Shown here: in pieces, positions 24,033 through 32,950 of the stretch
How positions within the stretch are numbered: the first letter of the stretch is position 1
Layout of the letters: each line of letters begins with the position of its first letter
Source of the DNA: Saccharothrix tamanrassetensis
GTDB taxonomy: Bacteria > Actinomycetota > Actinomycetes > Mycobacteriales > Pseudonocardiaceae
DNA length: 64,000 nucleotides
Assembly: GCF_014203665.1 (NCBI RefSeq)
Contig: NZ_JACHJN010000005.1
Coordinates: 124,001 to 188,000 of the forward strand
Direction of reading: 5' to 3'
Position numbers and translations under genes: made by a program
Notes under the pieces: model-generated
Told to the model about the DNA's origin: nothing
Database searches by the model: none
Seen by the model: the letters and a program-made list of their open reading frames with translations, nothing else

Positions 24033-25105
24033 TGGCCACCTCGGAGCAGACCCGGAAACCGTTGCTGTACGCGGCTTCGGGCGTGGTGGCGGTGGTCGCG
24101 CTGTCCTGGGTGGCGCGGTACCTGTCGACCACCGTCCCGAAGGCCACCAAGGGCACCTGGCTGGAGGGGATCGGGGCGTCGGTCGAGTTCCCGATCTACG
24201 CGATCCTGCTGGGGCTGCTGGGCAACGCGGTGCTCAGCGCCACCGGCCTGCGGGACCGGCTGGCCGGCGGGTTCCGCACCGAGTTCTTCATCAAGACGGG
24301 TCTGGTGCTGCTCGGCGCGTCGATCAACCTGACCGTCATCGTGTCCGCCGCCGGGCCCGCGATCATCCAGTCGGTGGTCCTGATCAGCGTGGTGTTCGGG
24401 TTCTCCTGGTGGCTGGGCGGGAAGCTGGGCCTGGACGACAAGCTGCGCGCGCTGCTGTCGGCGGCGGTGGCGATCTGCGGGGTCAGCGCGGCCATCGCGG
24501 CGGCGGGCGCGGTGCAGGCCAAGCGCGAGCAGTTGGCGTACAGCGCCAGCCTGGTGATCGTCTTCGCGCTGCCGTCGATCTTCATCCTGCCGCTGGCCGC
24601 GACGGCGCTGGGCCTGGACCCCCGGGTGACCGGCGCCTGGATCGGCGGGAACATCGACACGACGGCGGCGGTGACCGCCGCGGGCACGTTGGCGGGCGAG
24701 GAGTCGTTGCAGATCGCCACCATCGTGAAGGTGACGCAGAACGCGCTGCTGGGCGTGGTGGCGGTGGCGTTGACCGCGTACTTCGCGTTCAAGGTGGAGC
24801 GGAAGCCGGCCGGCGTGTCGGCCGGTCGGCAGCTGTGGGACCGGTTCCCCAAGTTCGTGCTGGGGTTCCTGGCCACGTCGGTCCTCGCGACGGTCTACCT
24901 GGCGAACGTGCCGTCCGGGAAGGCGGCCATCGGGGTGGTCAACGACCTGCGGACGTGGTTCCTGATCCTGGCGTTCGTCAGCATCGGGCTGGAGTTCCGG
25001 GCGGGCGCGCTCAAGCAGGCGGGCTGGCGGCCGGTGGGCGTGTTCGCCGCGTCGACCGGGGTGAACGTGCTGGTCGCGCTAGGGCTCGCGGTGCTGCTGT
25101 TCTGA
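24032..25105 (+). CDS. YeiH/UPF0324-family putative sulfate exporter
   Basis: This 357-residue polytopic membrane protein has about ten helices. Family landmarks are FFIKTGLVLLGASINL, the central AAVAICGVSAAIAAAGAV and AWIGGNIDTTAAVTAAG. The family is annotated as putative sulfate or 2-keto exporters, with little experimental support. It overlaps the 39-aa gene upstream and its 3' end overlaps the convergent DUF1232 gene by 27 bp. Confidence 0.88.
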   Translation: MATSEQTRKPLLYAASGVVAVVALSWVARYLSTTVPKATKGTWLEGIGASVEFPIYAILLGLLGNAVLSATGLRDRLAGGFRTEFFIKTGLVLLGASINLTVIVSAAGPAIIQSVVLISVVFGFSWWLGGKLGLDDKLRALLSAAVAICGVSAAIAAAGAVQAKREQLAYSASLVIVFALPSIFILPLAATALGLDPRVTGAWIGGNIDTTAAVTAAGTLAGEESLQIATIVKVTQNALLGVVAVALTAYFAFKVERKPAGVSAGRQLWDRFPKFVLGFLATSVLATVYLANVPSGKAAIGVVNDLRTWFLILAFVSIGLEFRAGALKQAGWRPVGVFAASTGVNVLVALGLAVLLF

Positions 25106-25546
25106 GTTCGACCGCCTGGACCGCTCCCAGTTCAGGTACTGGCCGGCGGCGGTGGACAGGCTGGTGAGCAGCCACACCGCCACGCCCGCGTCGTCGGTGA
25201 TGCCGATCACCGGCAGCAGTTCGGGCAGGACGTCGATCGGCGACACGAGGTAGACGACCGCGAAGCCCCACTGCGCCAGCCGGGACGTGGGCAGCCCGTA
25301 CGCCTTGCGCTCGCGCAGCAGCCTGGGCAGCGCCTTGGCCCGGTCGAGGACGGAACCGACCGGTTCGGGCTCGCCCCGTTCCACCCGCTTGCGCTTGCGA
25401 CGGGCGACGCCGAACACGATCGAGCCCGCGGCCAGCACGAGCAGTGCGATGCCGACCGCGACCGGAGGCAGTCCGACCACGTCGGCATCGCGCCACAGCA
25501 GGGTCGACACCCCGATCGCGGCGAGCATGATGCCGAAGAAGATCAC
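25079..25546 (-). CDS. DUF1232 (YkvA-like) membrane protein
   Basis: This 155-residue protein starts with two hydrophobic helices (about residues 1-20 and 26-46) and a basic stretch (RRKRKRVERG). The DUF1232 signature YLVSPIDVLPELLPVIGI with TDDAGVAVWLL follows. The molecular role of the family is unknown. The convergent overlap with the transporter gene is seen directly. Confidence 0.88.
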   Translation of the reverse strand: MIFFGIMLAAIGVSTLLWRDADVVGLPPVAVGIALLVLAAGSIVFGVARRKRKRVERGEPEPVGSVLDRAKALPRLLRERKAYGLPTSRLAQWGFAVVYLVSPIDVLPELLPVIGITDDAGVAVWLLTSLSTAAGQYLNWERSRRSNSEQQHREP

Positions 25547-25723
25547 CGGCTCATGGTATCGACTTTCCGCTGATCAGATACCGCCCGATCAGCTGTCGCC
25601 GGGCGAGGCCGACCGGAACCGGCTGCTCCGGCGGTCGACGTGGGTCTGGTCACCCCACCCGGGCAACCGGGTCCGAGGAGCCGTTGCACCCGTGGTCGCG
25701 GGCCTGCCCGCCCGACAGGGGGC

Positions 25724-25921
25724 CTATCGTCGGCACTCGGTCGCCGCCGCGTAGAGCAGCCCGACCGACACGACCGCGCACCCGGCGGCCGTCGCGCCCC
25801 GCCACACCACCTCGTCGGACACGGCCAGCACGCCGTTCCACAGCGCGACCGCCAGGAAGACGGCGGCCAACGCCACCAGCGGTCTCGACCACGTCCGACG
25901 CCGGGTGTCGTGCGTTCTCAT
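25724..25921 (-). CDS. Small two-helix membrane protein
   Basis: This 65-residue product has a basic N-terminus (RTHDTRRRTWSR) followed by two hydrophobic segments (LVALAAVFLAVALW and AAGCAVVSVGLLYAAA). No family was recognised. It starts 65 bp downstream of the glycosyltransferase stop on the same strand, so it may be the tail of that operon. Confidence 0.55.
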   Translation of the reverse strand: MRTHDTRRRTWSRPLVALAAVFLAVALWNGVLAVSDEVVWRGATAAGCAVVSVGLLYAAATECRR

Positions 25922-25986
25922 GCCCTGAACAGCGCTCGCCACCGGCCGGTCGTTACTCGGCAGACACGATCGGGCGCATTGTGGCG

Positions 25987-27207
25987 CTAAGCGGGCACGC
26001 TCACCGCCGGCTCGTCGTTGAACCCGGCCCAGTGCCGCACGTCGAACCTGTCCGGCCCGGTCGCGCCGCCCAGCGCGATCCCCCTGCCCCGGACCGCCCG
26101 CACGGTCCGCGCCGCCTGGCGGTCGAGCAACTCGTCGATCTCGCCGTCGCCGAGCCCGTCGATCTCCTCCCAGAACGTCAGCACCCGGTTCACGTACAGC
26201 GCCACCAGGTGGTCGCGGGCCGGCTCGAACCGACCCCCGGACACCGCCGCCAGCGCGTCGGCCAGGATGTGCGGCCAGTCGTCCGCGGTCACCCGCAGCC
26301 CCCACGGCGCGGGCCCGACCTCCCGCGCCGACGGGAACAGCGCCCGCACGTCCCCCCGGTGCGCGTCCAGGTACCTGGCCACCGACGCCGACACCCGGGA
26401 GACCACCGCCGGGTCCTGCCGCACCGCGGCCCCGTCCACCGCCGCCCGCGTCCTCGGCGCGTCCGGTCCGGGTGGACGGACCCCGTCGGTGCGCAGCACG
26501 ACGTGGAACAGCGAGTCCAGCACCTGCTGCGGCAGCCGCAGGATCTTCGGGAACGGCGAGTTGTGCAGCTTCCGCCCCAGCGGCACCTCCACCACCCGCA
26601 CGTGCTCGCGCAGGGCGTTCGCGGTCAGCCACACGTCGATGCCGTACAGGTAGGCGCTGTCCGGCCGCGGCCAGGTGCGGGCCCGCCGGAGGAAGGCCCG
26701 GTTGAACGCGAACTCGCCGCCGATGGGCTGCTGCACGTGCACCCCGTACACCGCCGCCAGCAGCGGGCTCGCCAGGTGGTTGGTGGTGTTGGCCTCGAAC
26801 CGGTTGCGCCGGTACGCGGGCACGGCCAGCACCGGCTCGTCGCCGTCCACCGCCTCCGCGAGCCGGCCGATCCACTCCGGCTCGGTGGACCGGACGTCCG
26901 CGTCCAGCAGCAGCACCCGGTCGGCGTCCAGCGCCGCCGCCCGGTCCATGACCGCGAACACGTTGGTGCCCTTGCCGGTGCCCGGCCCGGCCGAGCCGAC
27001 CACCACCTTGCGCGACCTCAGCGGCACCTCGGCGAACCGCTGCACGGTCCCGTCGGTGCTGCCGTTCTCGGCCAGCACGACCACGTTCGAGCCCTGCGGG
27101 AAGGCGCGGTGCAGGCCGGCGTCGGCGGCCAGGGCCACCGCGCCGACCGTGCGCGCCTCGTCGCGGGCCGGGATGCCGACGACGGTGACCTGACTCCGGT
27201 TCGCCAT
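25987..27207 (-). CDS. GT2/GT81-like glycosyltransferase
   Basis: This 406-residue glycosyltransferase has a GT-A fold: VTVVGIPARDEARTVG at the N-terminus, AENGSTDGT and the metal-binding DxD in LLLDADV. IGGEFAFNRAF and GIDVWLT follow. The pattern resembles glucosyl-3-phosphoglycerate or mannosylglycerate synthases (GpgS/MgS), which make compatible solutes or polysaccharide primers. The acceptor cannot be fixed from sequence alone. The ATG start gives the normal N-terminus. Confidence 0.85.
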   Translation of the reverse strand: MANRSQVTVVGIPARDEARTVGAVALAADAGLHRAFPQGSNVVVLAENGSTDGTVQRFAEVPLRSRKVVVGSAGPGTGKGTNVFAVMDRAAALDADRVLLLDADVRSTEPEWIGRLAEAVDGDEPVLAVPAYRRNRFEANTTNHLASPLLAAVYGVHVQQPIGGEFAFNRAFLRRARTWPRPDSAYLYGIDVWLTANALREHVRVVEVPLGRKLHNSPFPKILRLPQQVLDSLFHVVLRTDGVRPPGPDAPRTRAAVDGAAVRQDPAVVSRVSASVARYLDAHRGDVRALFPSAREVGPAPWGLRVTADDWPHILADALAAVSGGRFEPARDHLVALYVNRVLTFWEEIDGLGDGEIDELLDRQAARTVRAVRGRGIALGGATGPDRFDVRHWAGFNDEPAVSVPA

Positions 27208-27261
27208 GGGTCCGAGTGCTCGATGTCGCGGGTTACGGGGACGGAGTCGCCAGGTTACAGC

Positions 27262-28866
27262 TCACCGGGGCCTGGCCCGAGGTCCGGTGCGGACCAGCGA
27301 CCGGGGGTGCGCCCTGGTGCGGACCACCGGGGCGTGCGGCGGGACCGGCAGCGGCTGCGACTCCTGCTGCTGGCGCGGCAGCTCGTACCGGGTGGGCTCC
27401 GGCCGTTCGACCCGGGTCGGGTCCGGCTCGTACCGGTCGGGTTGCCGGTCCGGTCGCGGCGGGGCCTCGAAGTGCGTCCGAGGTGCCTCGAACCGGTGCG
27501 GTGCGGGCTCGGGGGGAGCCGCGGACCGGTGCGGTGCCGGTCCCGGGGAAGCCGGCCCGGCCGGGGCAGCCTCGAACCTGGTCGGGGGAGCCTCGTAGGG
27601 CGCCGGCTGCGGCGTCCGCTTCGGCTCGGCGAGCTGGTCGGGCGGTGCGAGGTGCTGCGGTCGGCGCTGCGGGCCGGACGCGGTGACCCGGTTCTGCCGC
27701 CACAGCTCGGTCGACAGCTTGATCATCGCGGTCGGCGCGTCCAGCCCGACCATGCCGACCAGCCGGCCGTCGTCGACGAAACCGGTGATCGTGCGGTGGT
27801 CCTTCCGCGACCCGGCCAGGGTGGTGGTGTCCTTGCCCAGCGCGGGCAGCCCGGAGCCCTGGATGCGCATCCCGTACTGCTCGGTCCAGAACCGGGGGAC
27901 CGGGGTGAACGGCCGCGAACTCTCCCTGCCCGCCAACAGGTTCTCCGCGGCCGCCCGCCCCATCTCCACCGCGTTGAGCCAGTGCTCGACCCGCCGCGGT
28001 CGCCCTCCGAAGCGGAGGTTGGGCCACTGCGCGACGTCGCCCGCGGCCACGACGTCGGTCCCGCCGACCACGTGGCACGTGGGGTCGCACAGCACCCCGT
28101 CCTCCAGCACCAGCCCGGACCCGCGCAGCCAGGCCACCGACGGCGAGGCCCCCACGGCGATCACCACGACCGCCGCGAAGAAGACCTGCCCGTCCGAGAG
28201 GTGGATCGCCACCCCGCCCGCCTGCGGCATCCAGTGCCGGATCTTCACACCCATGGCCATCCGCACACCCCGCGCGCGGTGCGCCGCCGTGACGGTGTCC
28301 GCGATGTTCTTGCCGACCGCGCTGCCCAGCAGCGTGTTCGACCGGCTGACGATCGCCACGTCCCGCCCCATCGTCTTGACCGAGGCCGCCATCTCGCACC
28401 CGATCAGGCCGCCGCCGACCACCACCACCAGGCCCTGGGTGGAGTCGATGGCCCGCTTGATGGCGATCGCGTCGTCCACCGTGCGCAACACGTGGATGCG
28501 CTGGTCCTGGCGCGGCGCGCCCTGGAGGTGCCGGGGCTCGACGCCGGTCGCGATGACCAGCCCGTCGTAGGGCAGCTCCTCGCCGCCGGGCAGCCCGACG
28601 ATCCGCCGGTCCGGCTCCAGGTGGGTGGCCGCGGTGCCCAGCCGCCAGATCGCGTTGAGCTCGCGGCTGATGGTCAGCCGGAGGTCCGCCGCGTGCAGCT
28701 CGCCGTTGATGGCCTCCTTGGACAGCGCCGGCCGGTGGTAGGGCAGGTGGCGCTCCGCGCTGACGATGACGATCTCGCCCCGGAAGCCCAGCTCGCGCAG
28801 GCGTTCCCCGGCGCGCAGCCCGGCCAGCCCGCCGCCCGCGATGACGACCCGTTCCTCGTTCTTCAC
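27262..28866 (-). CDS. NAD(P)H/FAD-dependent reductase with long Pro-rich C-terminal tail
   Basis: The first ~400 residues are a ferredoxin/rubredoxin-reductase-type flavoprotein. FAD motif AGGGLAGLRAGERL, PALSKE, the NAD motif VVGGGLIGCEMA and the second FAD motif VVAAGDVAQWPN are readable. About 130 residues of Pro/Ala/Arg-rich, apparently disordered sequence follow (PAPHRFEAPRTHFEAP and similar). The GTG at 28866 is preferred; a GTG at 28926 would overlap the gene before it. It follows a ferredoxin-containing membrane protein, so it probably passes electrons from NAD(P)H to that protein. Confidence 0.85.
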   Translation of the reverse strand: MKNEERVVIAGGGLAGLRAGERLRELGFRGEIVIVSAERHLPYHRPALSKEAINGELHAADLRLTISRELNAIWRLGTAATHLEPDRRIVGLPGGEELPYDGLVIATGVEPRHLQGAPRQDQRIHVLRTVDDAIAIKRAIDSTQGLVVVVGGGLIGCEMAASVKTMGRDVAIVSRSNTLLGSAVGKNIADTVTAAHRARGVRMAMGVKIRHWMPQAGGVAIHLSDGQVFFAAVVVIAVGASPSVAWLRGSGLVLEDGVLCDPTCHVVGGTDVVAAGDVAQWPNLRFGGRPRRVEHWLNAVEMGRAAAENLLAGRESSRPFTPVPRFWTEQYGMRIQGSGLPALGKDTTTLAGSRKDHRTITGFVDDGRLVGMVGLDAPTAMIKLSTELWRQNRVTASGPQRRPQHLAPPDQLAEPKRTPQPAPYEAPPTRFEAAPAGPASPGPAPHRSAAPPEPAPHRFEAPRTHFEAPPRPDRQPDRYEPDPTRVERPEPTRYELPRQQQESQPLPVPPHAPVVRTRAHPRSLVRTGPRARPR

Positions 28867-28915
28867 CGGACACGCTCCAGCGGCTCGCCGGAACGCGGGT
28901 GGTCGGCGGGGGTGC

Positions 28916-29755
28916 TCATCGGACACGCTCCCGCAGCTCGATGGCGCGCATGGGGCACGCCCGCGCGGCGGCCCGCGCCTTGGCGAACAGCTCGGGCGGC
29001 GGTCTGCGCTCGTAGCGCAGGCGTTCGTCGTCGACGAGTTGGAACAGGCCCGGCGCCTCGGCCTGGCAGATGCCGTAGCGGTGGCAGCGCTCGTTGTCCA
29101 CGCTGACGTCCAGGGCGCTGCCGCCCGCGCCGTCCGGCTCGGGCTCGAATCCCGGTTCCGGCTCCAGCATGCCCAGCCGCACCAGCACGTGCGGCGGTAG
29201 GAAGCGGGCCAGGCCGATGGTCACCGTCGGGATCAGGATGGTCAGGCCGGCCAGCCACAGCGTGGCCAGGGTGCCGTTGGCGACCGCGCCGAACCACGAG
29301 TGCACCACGGTCGCGCCGACCGCGACGTACGCGAGTTGGTGCAGCCGCAGCCACTTGCGGTAGTAGACCTTCTTGCGCAGGCCCGCGGTGAACGCGATGA
29401 CCAGCATCAGTTCGAGGCCGACGATGCCCAGCGCGTGCCGGAACAGGCCGCCGTTCACGAGCGGCAGGGTGAGCTGCACGAAGCTGAACGGGCCGAGCCG
29501 CAGCAGGGTGAACGCGAACGCGTGCAGGGTGCCGAACGCCAGGGCCAGCGTCGCCAGCACCATGTGGCTGTTGCGCAGGCCCTGTCGGCCGGTGATCTTG
29601 TTGGCCCAGCCGGTGGCGATCAGCACGCCCCAGCACAGGGTCGCGCACGTGGACGCGTAGGCCAGGCGCGCCGAGATCTGCGCGACGTGGCGCACACCGG
29701 CGTCGTGGTCGCCGCCGGTCGCCTGGGCGATCAGCAGCGGAACCTGGGAGAACAC
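28916..29755 (-). CDS. Ferric-reductase-like di-haem membrane protein fused to a 3Fe-4S ferredoxin
   Basis: From the GTG at 29755, which follows GGAGGT (complement of 29762-29767), the product is 279 residues. About six membrane helices carry two His pairs with the spacing of ferric-reductase/NOX haem ligands: H-x13-H in HMVLATLALAFGTLH and H-x12-H in HQLAYVAVGATVVH. The C-terminal ~80 residues form a ferredoxin with three cysteines (CHRYGIC and ACPMRAIEL), hence probably 3Fe-4S. A longer GTG start at 29920 also has a ribosome-site-like AAGGAGGT directly in front. It is likely part of a membrane electron-transfer chain. Confidence 0.85.
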   Translation of the reverse strand: MFSQVPLLIAQATGGDHDAGVRHVAQISARLAYASTCATLCWGVLIATGWANKITGRQGLRNSHMVLATLALAFGTLHAFAFTLLRLGPFSFVQLTLPLVNGGLFRHALGIVGLELMLVIAFTAGLRKKVYYRKWLRLHQLAYVAVGATVVHSWFGAVANGTLATLWLAGLTILIPTVTIGLARFLPPHVLVRLGMLEPEPGFEPEPDGAGGSALDVSVDNERCHRYGICQAEAPGLFQLVDDERLRYERRPPPELFAKARAAARACPMRAIELRERVR

Positions 29756-29926
29756 GGTGGGACCTCCGAGATGGCGGGAGAGAACTCGCAGGTGGTGGGA
29801 GGGGACGGCCCGCCCGGTGGGGCCGTGCAGGAGTGGTCGCGACCGCACCGGGCGGGTGAGGGGGTGCGCAGTCGCCTCCGTCGTCGGAGTCGCTGCGGTG
29901 TCGGGACGTCCGGCCACCACCTCCTT

Positions 29927-30682
29927 TCACTTGACGTTGGCCTTGGGCCGCAACAGGCGCAGGATTCCGATCGTGACCACCGCGCCTGCCAGGCACATGA
30001 GGAGGACGAGCAGGGGACTCGGGCCGGTCGGTCCGACCACCTGCGCGGTGGGCAGCGGGTCGGCGTCCACCGCGCCCCGCACCGGCTGCGCGCCGGCGGC
30101 GACGGGTTTGGACAGGCCCTTGTCGTCGACCAGGTTGGTGCTCTCCAACAAGGTCATGTGCTTGAGCACGATCTGGTTGCACACCTGGGCGAACTGCCGG
30201 ATGGCCTCGTTGCGGGTGTTCGCGCGGACCGTGCCGACGACCGGGAAGATCGAGCCGTGCGCGGCGCGCAGCCGGTTGGCGAACGAGTCGTCGAACGCCG
30301 GGCCGGTGCGGGACCGCATCTCCGCCATCCAGGACTGCTGGTCGGCGTTGGCGTCGTCGGGCAGCGCGACGCCCATCTGCCCGGCCAGCCGGACGACCCG
30401 TTCGTCCAGGAACATGTGGTCGCTCGCGAGCTGCGCGCCGACGTCCTTCACCCGCTGGCTGGCCGCGCGGGTCTTCGCCTCCTCGCCCATGGGCATCTCC
30501 CACAGGCCCGCGAGCCGCACCTTGACCAGCAGTTCCCGGTCCAGCGCGGTGATCGGGCCGAGCGGTGTCTGCTCCACCGGGCCGGCGTCGACCGGGTCGT
30601 CGGCCCGGGCGGTGCCCGCGAAGGTGGGGCCGAACAGCACCAGCACGCCGAGCACGAAGGCGGTGAAGCGCTTGGCTGACAT
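29927..30682 (-). CDS. Secreted, C-terminally anchored DUF4142 protein
   Basis: This 251-residue protein has a signal peptide (FTAFVLGVLVLFGPTFAGTARA). Its DUF4142 helical domain contains LLVKVRLAGLWEMPMGEEA, LASDHMFLDERVVRLA and KHMTLLEST. A Pro-rich linker and a C-terminal membrane helix (LLVLLMCLAGAVVTIGILRLL) with a basic end follow. DUF4142 is a ferritin-like helical bundle found in envelope proteins. The spacing to neighbours on both sides is about 10 bp or less to its start, indicating one operon with the lipoprotein gene. Confidence 0.86.
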   Translation of the reverse strand: MSAKRFTAFVLGVLVLFGPTFAGTARADDPVDAGPVEQTPLGPITALDRELLVKVRLAGLWEMPMGEEAKTRAASQRVKDVGAQLASDHMFLDERVVRLAGQMGVALPDDANADQQSWMAEMRSRTGPAFDDSFANRLRAAHGSIFPVVGTVRANTRNEAIRQFAQVCNQIVLKHMTLLESTNLVDDKGLSKPVAAGAQPVRGAVDADPLPTAQVVGPTGPSPLLVLLMCLAGAVVTIGILRLLRPKANVK

Positions 30683-30693
30683 GGGGGAGTTCC

Positions 30694-31269
30694 TCAGTAG
30701 CCGTCGCCGGTGGACCCTGGCGCCGCGCCGTCGTCGGCCTGGGCCTTCTTGCCCTCCGGCGTGACGGCGAACCACGTGCCGCCCTTGCCCTGCCCGGTCA
30801 GCTCGCCCGCCTTCTTGTCGCCGGTGTACCGGTACAGGGGCCAGCCGGCGAGGGTGACCTGCTTCCTGCCGTCGGCCCGGTCCACCGAACCGACCAGCGT
30901 CGGGTCCACACCGGACGTCATGGTGTGCTCGCCGACCAGCACCGGGGGCCAGGTCTTGAGGCACTCGCCGTCGCAAGTGGACTTCGGCGGTTTCGCGGTG
31001 TCCTTGTCGTACCGGTACAGCGCGAAACCGCCCGCGTCGGCGACGAACCAGCCGACCTGCCCGGACTCGGTGGCCGACAGCATCTGGTGCGGTTCCTTGC
31101 CGATTTCCGGCTGCTGCTGGAGAGTCGTCGTGCCGGAGTCGACGCCACCAGCGCCGTTCTGGCCGCCCGCGGCACCGCCGCCGGTCGCGCCACAGGCGCC
31201 GACCAGCGACAACGCCGCAGCGGCAGACACGAGCAGCAACGCCTTTCGGGAACGTCGACCGCGCATCAT
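30694..31269 (-). CDS. Lipoprotein with Yx(F/W/Y)xxD repeats (COG4315 type)
   Basis: This 191-residue protein (start MMRGRR) has a basic N-terminus, a hydrophobic helix and the lipobox LVGAC at about residue 25. Two copies of the repeat are visible: FALYRYDKDT with CDGECLKTWPP, and WPLYRYTGDK with WFAV. Two closely spaced Cys (CDGEC) may form a disulfide or bind a cofactor. It is the first gene of the minus-strand redox operon and probably sits on the outer face of the membrane. Confidence 0.88.
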   Translation of the reverse strand: MMRGRRSRKALLLVSAAAALSLVGACGATGGGAAGGQNGAGGVDSGTTTLQQQPEIGKEPHQMLSATESGQVGWFVADAGGFALYRYDKDTAKPPKSTCDGECLKTWPPVLVGEHTMTSGVDPTLVGSVDRADGRKQVTLAGWPLYRYTGDKKAGELTGQGKGGTWFAVTPEGKKAQADDGAAPGSTGDGY

Positions 31270-31444
31270 TGGTCCTTTCTCCTGCTGGCGGGATCCGCCG
31301 AAGGGAGTAGCGACCGGGGGATCCCGGTCCGGCCATCGGGGCGGATACCGGGAAGTACGGACACGATGCGGTGACGGTTCACCAACAAATCGGGGACTTT
31401 TTCTGCCGCGAAACTCTCGACTTGGCACCCGTTCGCGCGCTTGG
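31270..31444. promoter_or_regulatory. Divergent promoter region between the redox operon and the ECF sigma gene
   Basis: 175 bp separate the two divergent transcription units. No -35/-10 pair could be assigned with confidence. If the sigma factor is autoregulated as its relatives are, its target promoters should lie here in both directions. Confidence 0.5.
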
Positions 31445-32008
31445 ATGCACGGCGTGGCGCGGCACAGACGCAGCACTCAACCCCGAAGAGATCACGCTTG
31501 GCCGGAACTCAGCCTGGAAGACGAGCTGATCCGCAGGCTCTACCAGGAGTTCGGCAGTGCGCTGCTCGGGCATGCCATGCGATTGACGGGCAGTGACCGG
31601 CAGTGGGCAGAGGACATCGTGCAGGAGACGCTGGTGCGGGCGTGGCGCAACGCCGAGAAGCTGGAACGGGATCCCGTCCTGCTCCGCTCCTGGCTGTTCA
31701 CCGTCGCCCGGCGACTGGTCATCGACGACCGTCGGAAGCGCAGCGTCCGACCGCAGGAGTCGGAGTTGACACCGTCCGACGAGGCCCCCTCGCGGGACGA
31801 AGCCGACCGCACCCTCGCGGCGATAGTCGTGGCGGAGGCGATGAACGGACTGACGGAGGAGCACCGGGAGGCTATTCTCGAGACGTACCTGAGAGATCGA
31901 ACCGTCGGGGAAGCGGCAGCGGTGCTCGGTGTACCGCCGGGCACGGTCAAGTCCAGGGTTTACTACGCTCTTCGCGCCCTGCGGCGGGCACTGCAGGATC
32001 GGGGCTGA
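31445..32008 (+). CDS. ECF RNA polymerase sigma factor (SigL-like)
   Basis: This 187-residue ECF sigma factor has region 2 (RLYQEFGSALLGHAMRLTG, then AEDIVQETLVRAWRN), a short linker and region 4 (LTEEHREAILETYLRD, then VGEAAAVLGVPPGTVKSRVY). Its form resembles the mycobacterial SigL group, whose partner is a zinc anti-sigma factor, as encoded 4 bp downstream. The first ATG in frame (31445) is used; a later non-ATG start nearer ELSLEDELIRRL is possible. The redox operon on the other side is a likely target. Confidence 0.9.
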   Translation: MHGVARHRRSTQPRRDHAWPELSLEDELIRRLYQEFGSALLGHAMRLTGSDRQWAEDIVQETLVRAWRNAEKLERDPVLLRSWLFTVARRLVIDDRRKRSVRPQESELTPSDEAPSRDEADRTLAAIVVAEAMNGLTEEHREAILETYLRDRTVGEAAAVLGVPPGTVKSRVYYALRALRRALQDRG

Positions 32009-32012
32009 CAGG

Positions 32013-32747
32013 GTGAACGCGCGGCCGGACCACGTCGACGTGGCGGCGTACGTCCTCGGGATCCTGGACGAGGACGAGGTGGACGCCTTCGAGAACCACC
32101 TGGCCCAATGCCGGCGCTGCGCGCTGGACCTCCGCGACTTCGCCGTACTGCCGGACCTGCTGGACGAGGCCGACGCGAACGGCATGCTGCGCGCCAACGC
32201 AGGCGAGCGACCCGACGGCCGCTCGGTGCGCGCCATGCTCGATTCCGTTTCACAGGACCGATCCCGACGACGACGCAACACGGTGCTCCTGGCCGCCGCC
32301 GCGGCCGTGCTGCTCGTCGTGCTGACCGCGATCGTCTCGGTCGGCTTGTCGTCCTCGCCGGACGACGACGTGGCGACAGCGACTTCCTCGACGGTGCCGG
32401 GGCCGACGGCCGTGGCGAAGAACGCCCCCGACGTCTCCGGCACCGTCACCCGCACCGACTCCGCAACCGGTGTGTGGGCGAGGATCAACGCAACCCCCGA
32501 ACCGTGGGGCACTTCGGTGGCCCTGGAAGTCAAGGGCGCCAAAGGTCCCACGCGCTGCGAACTGGTGGCACGCTCCCAATCCGGCGAGACCGTCGTCGTC
32601 GCCTCGTGGCTGGTGGGATCGTCCACTCCGGACAAGGATCCGGTACAACTCAACTCGTCCGTCGGCATGAGATGGCACGAGATCGCCGAGTTCTCGGTCC
32701 GAGACACCAAGGAAGGCAACACCTTGGTCCGCCTACCAACCACCTAG
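32013..32747 (+). CDS. Zinc-binding membrane anti-sigma factor (RslA-like)
   Basis: This 244-residue protein has an N-terminal ZAS domain with the His-x3-Cys-x2-Cys ligands in NHLAQCRRCALDL (about residues 29-41) preceded by a second His (DHVDVAAYVLG). One membrane helix (TVLLAAAAAVLLVVLTAIVSV, about 89-109) leads to an extracytoplasmic beta-rich domain. Zinc anti-sigma factors of this kind release their sigma on thiol oxidation. GTG start; only 4 bp after the sigma gene, so the two are coupled. Confidence 0.9.
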   Translation: MNARPDHVDVAAYVLGILDEDEVDAFENHLAQCRRCALDLRDFAVLPDLLDEADANGMLRANAGERPDGRSVRAMLDSVSQDRSRRRRNTVLLAAAAAVLLVVLTAIVSVGLSSSPDDDVATATSSTVPGPTAVAKNAPDVSGTVTRTDSATGVWARINATPEPWGTSVALEVKGAKGPTRCELVARSQSGETVVVASWLVGSSTPDKDPVQLNSSVGMRWHEIAEFSVRDTKEGNTLVRLPTT

Positions 32748-32872
32748 CGACCATCCCCGTCCACTACGGACCCACACTCCCTACCCCCGCACGCCTTCAC
32801 CACTCGCGCGCCGCGCCGCACGATCCGCCGTGCGCGCGCCGCACAGACCCGTCGCCTCGTGTTCTCCCCGTA

Positions 32873-32894
32873 CTGAGGTTGAACTGTTGGGTTT
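32873..32894 (+). repeat. IS630 left terminal inverted repeat
   Basis: 22 bp beginning CTGAGGTTGAACTG. It pairs with 34025-34046 with one mismatch (C versus T at the twelfth position). Confidence 0.93.
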
Positions 32895-32950
32895 GGTGGT
32901 GGGTGGGGCGGGGTTGACGGTGGCCGGTGGGGCGGGTAGGTCCGGTGGTC

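Noticed and set aside
25684..29106. 1140-codon plus-strand frame
   Set aside because: It is antisense to the glycosyltransferase and FAD reductase genes; Arg/Pro/His-rich composition and no domain.
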